DNA of 26,008 nucleotides from an uncultured bacterium (GCA_905214195.1 CAJMLH010000032.1:1-26008), one strand, 5' to 3'; shown: positions 1 through 6,271, counted from the first letter of the stretch. Notes: generated by a model not told the origin, from the letters alone. Made by a program: numbers and translations.

Positions 1-26
1 CACAATCGTTTCCATGTCTTTTTCAT
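1..26 (-). CDS. 5' start of an unidentified gene running off the left edge
   Basis: On the minus strand an ATG at 26-24 opens a frame reading MKKTWKRL before the window ends. A good Shine-Dalgarno (AAAGGAG, complement of 37-43) lies 10 nt upstream. The N-terminus is short, basic and lysine-rich, as at the start of a signal peptide or membrane protein, but eight residues are too few to assign a family. It reads away from the transposon/AGCS junction, so it would be the first gene inside the putative Tn916-like element. A promoter (126-153) and two hairpins (62-116) precede it. The start itself is fairly convincing; the function is unknown. Confidence 0.45.
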
Positions 27-61
27 AAATCTAATGCTCCTTTCATTTTGGGTAATAAAAT

Positions 62-116
62 AGCCGTCCAATAAGAACGGCTGGAAATAGAAAAGGAACG
101 TCATTTTAGGCGTTCC
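62..116 (-). promoter_or_regulatory. Two tandem terminator-like hairpins in the leader of the leftward gene
   Basis: Read on the minus strand, stem GGAACG/CGTTCC (arms 111-116 and 95-100, 10-nt loop) is followed by a T-rich run. Stem AGCCGT/ACGGCT (arms 77-82 and 62-67, 9-nt loop) is followed by TATTTTATT. Both lie between the putative promoter (126-153) and the Shine-Dalgarno (37-43). A five-codon frame MERLK-stop (118-101) overlaps the first stem but has no visible Shine-Dalgarno. The layout suggests transcription attenuation. The stems are short (6 bp each), so function is an inference. Confidence 0.4.
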
Positions 117-125
117 ATAGTCTAT

Positions 126-153
126 AAAATATTCAATTTTTTTCTTGTTTCAA
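126..153 (-). promoter_or_regulatory. Putative sigma-A promoter for the leftward gene
   Basis: On the minus strand TTGAAA (148-153) and TATTTT (126-131) are separated by 16 nt. Transcription would start near 119, directly ahead of the first leader hairpin. The sequence is AT-rich, so a chance match is possible. Confidence 0.35.
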
Positions 154-217
154 TACTGATGTGCTGTACCATATCTTTGCATATCTAGGAAAACTTGCGT
201 ATCAAGGCTCATTCGTT

Positions 218-239
218 AGTAGTAAATAAGTAGTAAATT
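218..239. repeat. Tandem 11-bp repeats resembling Tn916 DR2 integrase arm sites
   Basis: AGTAGTAAATA (218-228) is followed at once by AGTAGTAAATT (229-239), a perfect period of 11 with 10 of 11 bases identical. The core AGTAGTAAATT matches what I recall as the site recognised by the N-terminal arm-binding domain of Tn916 integrase, which occurs near both transposon ends. They lie about 80-100 bp inside the proposed junction. Confidence 0.55.
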
Positions 240-319
240 GATGTGTTTGTTTCCTTGAAAATGCTGATAGATACTGTATTTTAGCGGATAATCAGATTTT
301 TATTGTGTTTTTTGAATAA

Positions 320-577
320 ACACCAAAGGCTGGTGTAGCATGGAGATTTATAGCCATTGCTACAATGATAACTGTTACTTTTGGAATGGAGCTTACAGCT
401 ATGTATCAACTTACCGATTTCTTTACCGGTTTATTTATAATACCTAATATGATAGCGGTTATATGGTTAGTTCCACAGGTAGTACAGTTACAAAAAGAAT
501 ATTATAATACTCCCGGCAAGTATTATTTGGCAGATAAAGAAGAAAGACTCGCCAAAAAGGCTGCAAAGAAAAAATAA
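320..577 (+). pseudogene. C-terminal fragment of an alanine/sodium symporter (AGCS family)
   Basis: From 320 the frame reads TPKAGVAWRF, then MITVTFGMEL, then a hydrophobic stretch with FTGLFIIPNMIAV, ending in a lysine-rich tail. This matches the last two membrane segments of AGCS (amino acid carrier protein) transporters, in which a xxGLMALPNLIA-type motif precedes the C-terminus. A full protein is about 450-500 residues; only about 85 remain. An in-frame stop at 317-319 and the absence of a Shine-Dalgarno before the ATG at 365 argue against an independent small gene. Truncation coincides with the proposed Tn916-like junction, so the 5' part may lie beyond the element, outside this window. 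It was probably the first gene of an operon with the CoA-transferase at 722. Confidence 0.72.
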
Positions 578-647
578 AACTACATATTCTACCTGAATTA
601 AAGCTGTAAATCATTGGGGAAAGCTTTATATAAGTAAAATACAAATA

Positions 648-700
648 GGTCGCCGTTTTAAATTTATTTAAAGTAACAATCAGAGCGGCGGCCTTTTCTT
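648..700 (+). terminator. Rho-independent terminator (or attenuator) after the AGCS remnant
   Basis: GGTCGCCG (648-655) pairs with CGGCGGCC (686-693), 8 bp including one U-G pair, with an AT-rich partly self-complementary loop and TTTTCTT after it (694-700). It ends only 21 nt before the CoA-transferase start and no separate promoter is evident in between. It would therefore terminate or attenuate readthrough into that gene. Confidence 0.6.
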
Positions 701-721
701 GATTATAGAGGAGGAATTGAA

Positions 722-1918
722 ATGAGACCGTTAGAAGGAGTAACAGTTCTTGACCTTACACGAGTTGTAGCCGGACCGTATGCAACTATGATAATGGCTG
801 ATCTTGGAGCAAATGTAATAAAAATAGAAAATCCTAAAGACCCTGATTATACCAGAGATTTTGAGCCATATTTAGTGGATGGAAATAATCTCCAAAGTGC
901 TTTTTTTGCTCAGTACAACAGAAACAAGAAAGCAATCACGCTTAATTTAAAAGAAGAAAAAGGTAAGAAAATTTTTAGAGAGTTAGTTAAAAAAGCAGAT
1001 ATAGTAGTTGAAAATTACAGAGCAGGTGTTATGGACAAACTTGGTGTTGGATATGAAAATTTGTTGGAATGTAATCCTAAGATAGTTTATACAGCTATTT
1101 CCGGATTCGGACAAAAAGGACCATATTCAGCATGGCCTGCATACGACAATAGTGGTCAAGCATTAAGCGGATTATGGTCTCTTAATGGAATGCCCGGAGA
1201 ACCGACAAGGATAGGTACAATAATAGGAGATTTGGCAGCAACTTTTTTTGGAACAATAGGAACATTGGCGGCATATATTCATGCTAAAAATACAGGAAAA
1301 GGTCAATTAGTTGATGTAGCGCAACTTGATGCATCTCTTGCGCTTACAGAAAATGCTGTTTCAAACTATACAGTTGGGCATAAAATTCAGGAGCCGTTGG
1401 GAAATGATCATCCATTATGCCGTCCGTATGGTAAATTTAAAGCAAAAGATGGATATGTATTTTTTGGTGGGTATACTGATAGATTTTGGAAAACAACATG
1501 TGAATTTTTTGGAGAACCGGAATTGTTAAAAGATCCAGAAATTGATACAATGCCAAAACGATTTGATGAAGAAGTCTATAATCGTCGTATTCTTCCTAAA
1601 ATTAACGAGTGGTTTTCAAAATATACATGTCAGGAATTACAAGATGCCTTGGCAGAAAAACTACCTCTTACAGCAATTCATACAATGGATCAAGTTCTTG
1701 AAGATCCTCAACTTAATTTCCGTGAAATGTTTATAGATTATAATTATGGAAATGCTGTGGGCAGATTGTTCGGAACTCCTATAAAGCTAAGTGAGACGCC
1801 TTGCGACACATCAGGAGCGGCTCCGGAGATAGGACAGGATAATATAAACATATATAGAGAAATGTTAGGACTTGATGTAGAAACATTATCAATTCTAAAA
1901 GATGAGGGAGTAATATAA
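722..1918 (+). CDS. CaiB/BaiF-family CoA-transferase (class III)
   Basis: A 398-residue protein of normal length for formyl-CoA/carnitine CoA-transferases. It opens with PLEGVTVLDLTRVVAGP, the typical class III N-terminus, followed by the Rossmann-like DLGANVIKIE. D170 in the motif IGD (168-170) fits the catalytic aspartate (Asp169 in CaiB/FRC) that forms the aspartyl-CoA anhydride. C-terminal segments include PLCRPYGKFKAKDGYV. The start is set by AGAGGAGG at 707-714. These enzymes move CoA between carboxylic acids such as carnitine, crotonobetaine, oxalate or bile acids; the substrate here cannot be read from sequence. A truncated hydratase follows after 26 nt, which resembles a caiB-caiD arrangement. 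Composition is more AT-rich than the genes after 2422, suggesting a different origin. The gene appears intact but may be cut off from its original promoter. Confidence 0.88.
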   Translation: MRPLEGVTVLDLTRVVAGPYATMIMADLGANVIKIENPKDPDYTRDFEPYLVDGNNLQSAFFAQYNRNKKAITLNLKEEKGKKIFRELVKKADIVVENYRAGVMDKLGVGYENLLECNPKIVYTAISGFGQKGPYSAWPAYDNSGQALSGLWSLNGMPGEPTRIGTIIGDLAATFFGTIGTLAAYIHAKNTGKGQLVDVAQLDASLALTENAVSNYTVGHKIQEPLGNDHPLCRPYGKFKAKDGYVFFGGYTDRFWKTTCEFFGEPELLKDPEIDTMPKRFDEEVYNRRILPKINEWFSKYTCQELQDALAEKLPLTAIHTMDQVLEDPQLNFREMFIDYNYGNAVGRLFGTPIKLSETPCDTSGAAPEIGQDNINIYREMLGLDVETLSILKDEGVI

Positions 1919-1944
1919 AAAAAGTTACTTCTGAAGGAGGCAAT

Positions 1945-2394
1945 ATGTCAAATATAATTTATGAAGTGAGAAATGGAATTGCTGTTATAAAATTTAACAG
2001 GCCGGAGAAACTGAACACACTTACTTTGGAAATGTATGATGAACTTGGAAAGGCTTTTGTAAAAGCGCAAGAAAGTGATGATGTGGGTGTAGTAATATTA
2101 ACAGGTGAAGGCGAAAAGGCATTTTGTGTAGGAGCTGACCTGACAGAATCCATACCATATCTAAATGAAGGTCATTATATTGATGAATGGGATGCGGCTC
2201 ATTTTAAACATATTAAGATGAATAAGCCTGTAATAGCAGCTATAAACGGAATGTGTATGGGCGGTGGATTTGAAATAATGTTGGGTACAGATATTAGAAT
2301 CGCATCTAATAAAGCTATATTTGCGTTACCTGAAGTATCTCTTGGAATAGTACCGGCCGGCTTGCTTTTTCTTTTATATTGGATTAAAATATAA
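1945..2394 (+). pseudogene. 3'-truncated enoyl-CoA hydratase/isomerase (crotonase family)
   Basis: The first 137 or so codons are a good crotonase N-terminal half: the GxAVIKFNRPEKLNTL start, VGADLTE (CoA pocket), and NGMCMGGGFE forming the oxyanion-hole region, then LPEVSLGIVPAG. Family members are about 260 residues; here the frame switches to LLFLLYWIKI and stops at 149. The C-terminal half needed for the acyl pocket and oligomer contacts is missing, and neither other frame continues it. The last codons overlap sequence that looks like the promoter of nnrD, so a deletion probably joined the gene to core DNA near 2353-2362. The start has AAGGAGG at about 1933-1939. Probably once paired with the CoA-transferase upstream as in caiB-caiD; non-functional now. 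Confidence 0.82.
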
Positions 2395-2395
2395 T
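2390..2395 (+). promoter_or_regulatory. Putative -10 element for nnrD
   Basis: A perfect TATAAT at 2390-2395 lies 27 nt before the nnrD start. No convincing -35 sits at the right distance (TTGCTT at 2362-2367 is 22 nt away, too far). The stop codon of the truncated hydratase (2392-2394) falls inside this box, consistent with the hydratase frame having run into a pre-existing promoter. Confidence 0.4.
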
Positions 2396-2421
2396 AAGAA
2401 AATAAAAAGGAAAATTATTTT

Positions 2422-3288
2422 ATGAAATCTTGTATTATTACTCTCGATTTTGTCCAGAATATAATCGAAAGACGCAAAAGGGAAATACATAAAGGAGACT
2501 GCGGCAGGGTTCTTGTGCTTGCAGGCTCATCCGGTATGGCAGGTGCCGCAGTACTTGCTTGCAGAGGAGCACTGAGAGCCGGGTGCGGCTTGGTTCAGGC
2601 AGTTTTGCCGGAGAATTTGTTTCCCATAGTCCAGATAGGCATTCCGGAGGCAACATGTCTGGAGCGTAACTTTTCAAAAATAGATCTCAGTCGCTATGAC
2701 GCGGTGGCTGTAGGTCCGGGACTTGGAGAAGGAAAGGAAAGCGTCGAGGCGGTCATTCATGTAATAAAAAATTTTGACGGCCCGATAGTGTTGGATGCTG
2801 ACGGACTCAATATAACGGCCCGCAATAATCTGTTTGACATTTTAAAAAACAGAACTTCGGGAACCACTGTTATAACTCCGCATATAGGAGAGGCGAAGCG
2901 CCTTTTAGGAAGAGAGATAGGAAATTTACAAGAAGAAAGAGAGAAAGCAGCGGCGCTTCTGACAAAGAAAACAGGTGCGGTAACTGTGCTTAAAGGACAC
3001 AAAACAATTGTAGCCACAGCGAGTGGTAAAACATATACTAATACTACAGGTAATCCCGGCATGGCAACTGCCGGCTGCGGAGATGTGCTCACGGGCATTA
3101 TAGCAGGGCTCATGGGTCAGAAAAAATCTTGCGGCCGGAGGATAAGTGCAGAAGAAGCTGCCCTTTGCGGAGTGTTTGTGCATGGCATGGCCGGAGACCT
3201 TGCGGCAGATAAGATAGGGGAATATGGTCTTATTGCCGGAGATATAGCCGATTATACGGCATATGCTTTGAAAAAAATTTCAGGTTAG
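2422..3288 (+). CDS. nnrD: ADP-dependent NAD(P)H-hydrate dehydratase
   Basis: A 288-residue ribokinase-like protein that repairs hydrated NADH and NADPH (NADHX/NADPHX), using ADP as phosphate donor. Visible family motifs are HKGDCGRVLVLAGS near residue 23, AVGPGLGEG near 96, VLDADGLN near 123, TPHIGEAKRL near 152, and NPGMATAGCGDVLTG (211-225) carrying the catalytic aspartate and anion-hole glycines. The N-terminal epimerase domain (NnrE/YjeF_N), fused in many bacteria, is absent, so this is the stand-alone dehydratase; the epimerase should be elsewhere. The start follows AAAAGG at 2405-2410. The EndoA toxin gene starts 42 nt after its stop, a pairing common in Firmicutes. It probably begins the core chromosomal segment. 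Confidence 0.93.
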   Translation: MKSCIITLDFVQNIIERRKREIHKGDCGRVLVLAGSSGMAGAAVLACRGALRAGCGLVQAVLPENLFPIVQIGIPEATCLERNFSKIDLSRYDAVAVGPGLGEGKESVEAVIHVIKNFDGPIVLDADGLNITARNNLFDILKNRTSGTTVITPHIGEAKRLLGREIGNLQEEREKAAALLTKKTGAVTVLKGHKTIVATASGKTYTNTTGNPGMATAGCGDVLTGIIAGLMGQKKSCGRRISAEEAALCGVFVHGMAGDLAADKIGEYGLIAGDIADYTAYALKKISG

Positions 3289-3330
3289 ACATCCACACTA
3301 CAGAGATTAAAAACAGAAGGAGTGTTGGAC

Positions 3331-3693
3331 TTGATAGTAAAAAAAGGGGATTTGTTTTTTGCTGATTTAAGTCCTGTTGTAGGCTCTGAACAAGGGGGAG
3401 TAAGGCCTGTACTGGTAGTACAGAACGATGTGGGAAATAAATACAGTCCGACGATTATCGTGGCTGCGGTCACTTCTCAGACCGGAAAGGCTAAGCTTCC
3501 TACGCATGTACAGCTTGCGGCTACACAGGGAGGGCTCAGCAAAGATTCAGTAGTTCTTTTGGAACAGCTAAGAACTATAGATAAACAACGGTTAAAAGAA
3601 AGAATAGGCTCATTGAGTCAGACGCAGATTCCCGATGTAGAAAAAGCGTTGAGCGTAAGTTTGGGAATTGCCAATTCGATGGAAAACCGTTAA
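3331..3693 (+). CDS. ndoA: EndoA, MazF/PemK-type mRNA endoribonuclease
   Basis: Reads MIVKKGDLFFADLSPVVGSE then QGGVRPVLVVQND, nearly the N-terminus of Bacillus subtilis EndoA, including R25 and T48 implicated in catalysis, and LLEQLRTIDKQRL later. EndoA cleaves single-stranded mRNA at U-rich pentamers and is held inactive by an antitoxin. I chose TTG at 3331 (120 residues): the Shine-Dalgarno AGAAGGAG at 3315-3322 is 8 nt from it, whereas the upstream GTG at 3322 overlaps the Shine-Dalgarno, and 120 residues match the family. In B. subtilis the antitoxin gene precedes ndoA; here the upstream neighbour is nnrD with only 42 nt between, so no antitoxin is linked. The promoter for transketolase overlaps the 3' end. 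Confidence 0.93.
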   Translation: MIVKKGDLFFADLSPVVGSEQGGVRPVLVVQNDVGNKYSPTIIVAAVTSQTGKAKLPTHVQLAATQGGLSKDSVVLLEQLRTIDKQRLKERIGSLSQTQIPDVEKALSVSLGIANSMENR

Positions 3694-3696
3694 AAT
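3668..3696 (+). promoter_or_regulatory. Sigma-A promoter for the transketolase genes
   Basis: TTGCCA (3668-3673), 17-nt spacer, TAAAAT (3691-3696). It overlaps the end of ndoA. Transcription would begin near 3703, placing the long hairpin at 3714-3781 almost at the 5' end of the mRNA. Confidence 0.6.
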
Positions 3697-3713
3697 AATA
3701 ATAAGAGTCATTA

Positions 3714-3781
3714 AGAGGGGAGTCTCGCCGTGAAAGAAAGTTAAATCGCACTTTTTTATATACGGCGAGGGAAACCCCTCT
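3714..3781 (+). promoter_or_regulatory. Long two-part hairpin in the transketolase 5' leader
   Basis: AGAGGGG (3714-3720) pairs with CCCCTCT (3775-3781), and CTCGCCGT (3724-3731) pairs with ACGGCGAG (3762-3769), separated by a small asymmetric internal loop (AGT opposite GGAAA... side). The apical loop is 30 nt. No U-run follows, so it is not a standard terminator for ndoA. The Shine-Dalgarno of the next gene (about 3802-3809) is outside the structure. Likely roles are 5' mRNA stabilisation or a regulator site. Confidence 0.55.
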
Positions 3782-3814
3782 AAAAATATAAATCTTGCAT
3801 ACCGGAGGAAGTTA

Positions 3815-4633
3815 ATGGATTTTAAGAAATATCAAGAGATCGCATCAAATATAAGAATAGATGTGATAAATCAGGTACATAGCGCAGGGTCGGGACATCC
3901 GGGCGGTTCCCTTTCGGCAGCCGATATAGTAACAGCGCTGTATTTTAAAGAAATGAACATAGACCCTAAGAAACCGGATATGAAAGGGCGTGACAAATTT
4001 GTATTATCAAAAGGTCATGCGGCTCCGGTTCAATATGCTGCATTGGCAGAAAAAGGATATTTTCCTAAGGAAGAACTTACGACTTTGAGAAAGCTGGGAA
4101 GCATGCTGCAAGGACACCCAAACAGAGATAAGGTGCCGGGAATCGAGATGTCCACAGGCTCTCTGGGACAAGGCTTTTCCGTATGCGTAGGAATGGCTTT
4201 GGCAAACAAAATGGACAAGGATCCCGGAAGAATATATGTACTTTTAGGTGACGGAGAATTGCAGGAGGGCATAGTATGGGAAGCTGCCATGGCAGCAGGT
4301 CATTATAAGCTGGACAACCTGTGTGCCGTTGTAGACTGGAATGGTCTTCAGATAGACGGAGACAATGACGATGTAATGACTGTAAAGCCTATAGATGACA
4401 AGTTCAGAGCCTTTGGATTTAATGTATTGGTAATAGACGGTCATGACTTTGAGCAGATTTTCGATGCATTTGATAAGGCGAGGGAATGTAAAGGAAAGCC
4501 TACAGTAATTATCGCAAAGACTCACAAGGGAAGCGGAGTTTCATTTATGGAGGATCAGGCAGGATGGCACGGAAAGGCTCCTGATGACGATCAGACAAAT
4601 CAGGCTATTGAAGAATTGGGAGGTGTGAGATAA
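3815..4633 (+). CDS. tkt: Transketolase, N-terminal (thiamine-diphosphate-binding) subunit
   Basis: A 272-residue protein equal to the first half of transketolase. GSGHPGGSLSAADIVTALYF near residue 26 is the family N-terminal signature. GDGELQEG near 145 followed by VVDWN near 173 forms the GDG-(X)n-N thiamine-diphosphate/Mg motif. With the next gene it should form an active complex moving two-carbon units between sugar phosphates in the non-oxidative pentose phosphate pathway, the usual pentose source in anaerobes without the oxidative branch. The start follows GGAGGAAG. Its stop TAA overlaps the next ATG by one base (TAATG), so the two halves are translationally coupled, which suits a 1:1 complex. 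Split transketolases are common in Clostridia and archaea. Confidence 0.95.
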   Translation: MDFKKYQEIASNIRIDVINQVHSAGSGHPGGSLSAADIVTALYFKEMNIDPKKPDMKGRDKFVLSKGHAAPVQYAALAEKGYFPKEELTTLRKLGSMLQGHPNRDKVPGIEMSTGSLGQGFSVCVGMALANKMDKDPGRIYVLLGDGELQEGIVWEAAMAAGHYKLDNLCAVVDWNGLQIDGDNDDVMTVKPIDDKFRAFGFNVLVIDGHDFEQIFDAFDKARECKGKPTVIIAKTHKGSGVSFMEDQAGWHGKAPDDDQTNQAIEELGGVR

Positions 4634-5559
4634 TGGCTGACAAACAGGCAACAAGACAGGCGTACGGAAAGACGCTTGTGGAAATAGGAAAAGAAAACCC
4701 CAATTTAGTAGTAATGGATGCGGATTTGTCCAAATCTACCATGACTGCGGAATTTGCAAAAACTTTCCCTGAAAGATTTTTTAATATGGGAATTGCAGAG
4801 CAGGACTTGTATGGAACAGCATGTGGACTTGCTCTTTCAGGTAAAGTTGTATGTGCCAGCACTTTTGCAATGTTTGCGGCCGGCAGGGCATTTGAAATAA
4901 TAAGAAATTCCATAGGGTACACCCATGCCAATGTGAAAATTTGTGCAACTCATGCAGGTATAACAGTAGGAGAGGATGGCGCAAGCCATCAGACTTTTGA
5001 GGATATAGCCCTGATGAGAACAATACCGGGAATGACGGTTATAAATCCAAGTGACGGTGTCTCAGCTGCGGAACTTATCCGTCAGGCGATAGAATATGAC
5101 GGACCTTGCTACATAAGATTAGGCAGGGCTGCTGTACCTGTTTTTTATCAGCCGGGTGATTATATTAAGTTGGGCAAAGGAAACTGGCTGCGCAGAGGCA
5201 GCAATGCTACGGTAATAGCTACAGGCATAATGGTAAGTGAAGCTATGGCAGCTGCTGCCGCCTTAGCAGAAGAAGGTATAGATATAGGTGTTATAGATAT
5301 TCATACTATAAAGCCTATAGACGAAGAGATATTGATAGAGGCAGCTTCAATAGGTCCTGTGGTTACGGCAGAGGAACATTCTGTTATAGGAGGACTCGGA
5401 GGGGCAGTAGCTGAGGTTTTGAGTCGTCGTTTGCCGGTAAGAATGGAAATGGTTGGTCAGCAGGATACCTTTGGAGAATCCGGAAAGCCTGATGAACTTA
5501 AAGCAAAATATCATATGACTGCCGGCGATATAGTTGAGGCAGTAAAGCGTGTATTATAA
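4633..5559 (+). CDS. tkt: Transketolase, C-terminal (pyrimidine-binding) subunit
   Basis: A 308-residue protein with the second half of transketolase. FFNMGIAEQDLYGTACGLAL carries the catalytic glutamate that activates thiamine diphosphate. FAMFAAGRAFEIIRNSI and THAGITVGEDGASHQ are typical pyrimidine-domain and substrate-binding segments, and a C-terminal domain (about residues 185-308) follows with TAEEHSVIGGLG. DXP synthase and pyruvate dehydrogenase E1-beta share this fold, but the split arrangement and the upstream partner favour transketolase. A strong terminator follows at 5608-5661, making tkt-N/tkt-C a two-gene unit, with readthrough possible into the next gene. Confidence 0.95.
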   Translation: MADKQATRQAYGKTLVEIGKENPNLVVMDADLSKSTMTAEFAKTFPERFFNMGIAEQDLYGTACGLALSGKVVCASTFAMFAAGRAFEIIRNSIGYTHANVKICATHAGITVGEDGASHQTFEDIALMRTIPGMTVINPSDGVSAAELIRQAIEYDGPCYIRLGRAAVPVFYQPGDYIKLGKGNWLRRGSNATVIATGIMVSEAMAAAAALAEEGIDIGVIDIHTIKPIDEEILIEAASIGPVVTAEEHSVIGGLGGAVAEVLSRRLPVRMEMVGQQDTFGESGKPDELKAKYHMTAGDIVEAVKRVL

Positions 5560-5607
5560 TATGTGCCGATTTTAGGCTTTTGGTCGGAAGTTAATAATAA
5601 GAATAAG

Positions 5608-5661
5608 ACTCCCTTATTACTCATAAGATGTTATAAAACCTTATGAGTGAAGGGAGTTTTT
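5608..5661 (+). terminator. Strong two-part terminator that also buries the next gene's Shine-Dalgarno
   Basis: Outer stem ACTCCCTT (5608-5615)/AAGGGAGT (5650-5657) and inner stem ACTCATAAG (5619-5627)/CTTATGAGT (5640-5648), a 12-nt loop, and TTTTT at 5657-5661. The 3' arm contains AAGGGAG (5650-5656), which is 8 nt from the ATG at 5665 and is the only good Shine-Dalgarno for that gene. A transcript carrying the full hairpin should be terminated, and if not, its ribosome site would be masked. Confidence 0.8.
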
Positions 5662-5664
5662 CAT

Positions 5665-6144
5665 ATGACCGATGATGCAAAGAAAAAGATATTTAAAAAG
5701 CCGTCCCGCAAAGCATTGCTTATCTTGGGGGCGGTCATAGTAACTTGTGCCGCTCTGTGGCTTGTTTTTGGTCAAGGTATAGTGGGAGATAAAAATATTG
5801 ATTTTAAAAAACTTTCCAAAGATAAAGTGCCAAAGTCAATCGAAACAGAGGTAATACCCGAGTACAGAGAGCTTGAACGAGCATTGGGATGTCTTATAGA
5901 CGGAAAGGTTTATGTAGTTGTTACAAGAGGTGAAAAACCGACGGCAGGATATGAAGCAGATATAGATAAAATTGAAATTGAAAAGACAAAGGGAGGCACA
6001 AACATGAAAGTTCATGCTGCTTTTACAGAGCCTGATGGAGATAAGGCGGTTTCTCAAGTCGCCACTTATCCTTATGTTGTGGCAGAAACCGAGCTCACCT
6101 CACTTCCGGACAGCATAGAGCTTATTGCAAAATATCCACAGTAA
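5665..6144 (+). CDS. Membrane-anchored protein with PrcB C-terminal-type domain
   Basis: A 159-residue protein: basic N-terminus (to about residue 15), one membrane segment (about 16-36, ALLILGAVIVTCAALWLVF), then an extracytoplasmic region. Residues about 75-145 (VVVTRGEKPTAGYEADIDKI, then FTEPDGDKAVSQVATYPYVV) match the PrcB_C pattern, in which a Gly-Tyr strand pair ends in a TYPYVV-like strand. PrcB is known as a partner of a dentilisin-type protease in Treponema, but the domain is widespread and its role elsewhere is unclear. ATG 5665 is preferred over GTG 5647, which lies inside the hairpin arm. It is followed by a terminator at 6179, so it is probably monocistronic. Confidence 0.65.
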   Translation: MTDDAKKKIFKKPSRKALLILGAVIVTCAALWLVFGQGIVGDKNIDFKKLSKDKVPKSIETEVIPEYRELERALGCLIDGKVYVVVTRGEKPTAGYEADIDKIEIEKTKGGTNMKVHAAFTEPDGDKAVSQVATYPYVVAETELTSLPDSIELIAKYPQ

Positions 6145-6178
6145 ATAAAATAATTATATCATGGGAAAAATTAAATCG

Positions 6179-6226
6179 CCGGCAAAGGATTCAGAAATCT
6201 TAAAAATCCTGCCGGTGTTTTATTTT
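6179..6226 (+). terminator. Rho-independent terminator after the PrcB-domain gene
   Basis: CCGGCA (6179-6184)/TGCCGG (6210-6215), extended after an AA bulge by GGATT/AATCC, then TGTTTTATTTT. It lies 34 nt after the stop codon. Confidence 0.75.
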
Positions 6227-6235
6227 GTGAAAACT

Positions 6236-6271
6236 ACATTAAAATGTCAAATTCAGACATTAAAATATCAA
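6236..6271 (+). repeat. Two 15-bp direct repeats with 21-bp period, possible operator
   Basis: ACATTAAAATGTCAA (6236-6250) and ACATTAAAATATCAA (6257-6271) differ at one base and start 21 bp apart, two helical turns, so both would face the same side of the DNA. They sit between a terminator and the start of the ParA-like gene, where a promoter is needed. This fits a tandem site for a regulator, or two overlapping TAAAAT promoter boxes. The regulator is unknown. Confidence 0.5.

Larger units (their letters stand above)
1..319. mobile_element. Terminal segment of a Tn916-family conjugative transposon (partial)
   Basis: This segment has no gene oriented into the right-hand flank. It carries two tandem copies of an AGTAGTAAAT-type sequence (218-239) resembling the DR2 arm site bound by the Tn916 integrase N-terminal domain, and it ends in AT-rich sequence (about 285-320) of the kind Tn916-like elements insert into. 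Immediately after it, from 320, an AGCS transporter frame is open with no start of its own. The first gene reads away from the junction, as expected for the end opposite to int. The exact end is uncertain and could lie anywhere from about 280 to 320. No integrase or transfer gene is visible, so the assignment rests on the arm sites and the interrupted gene. Confidence 0.5.

Noticed and set aside
365..577. Independent 70-residue small membrane protein
   Set aside because: The frame continues upstream to 320 with AGCS similarity and the ATG lacks a Shine-Dalgarno; better read as a transporter remnant.
3322..3330. GTG start for ndoA
   Set aside because: It overlaps its own Shine-Dalgarno; TTG 3331 restores the family N-terminus and a spacing of 8 nt.
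3714..3781. Terminator of ndoA
   Set aside because: No U-run follows the stem and it lies after a good promoter, so a leader structure is more likely.
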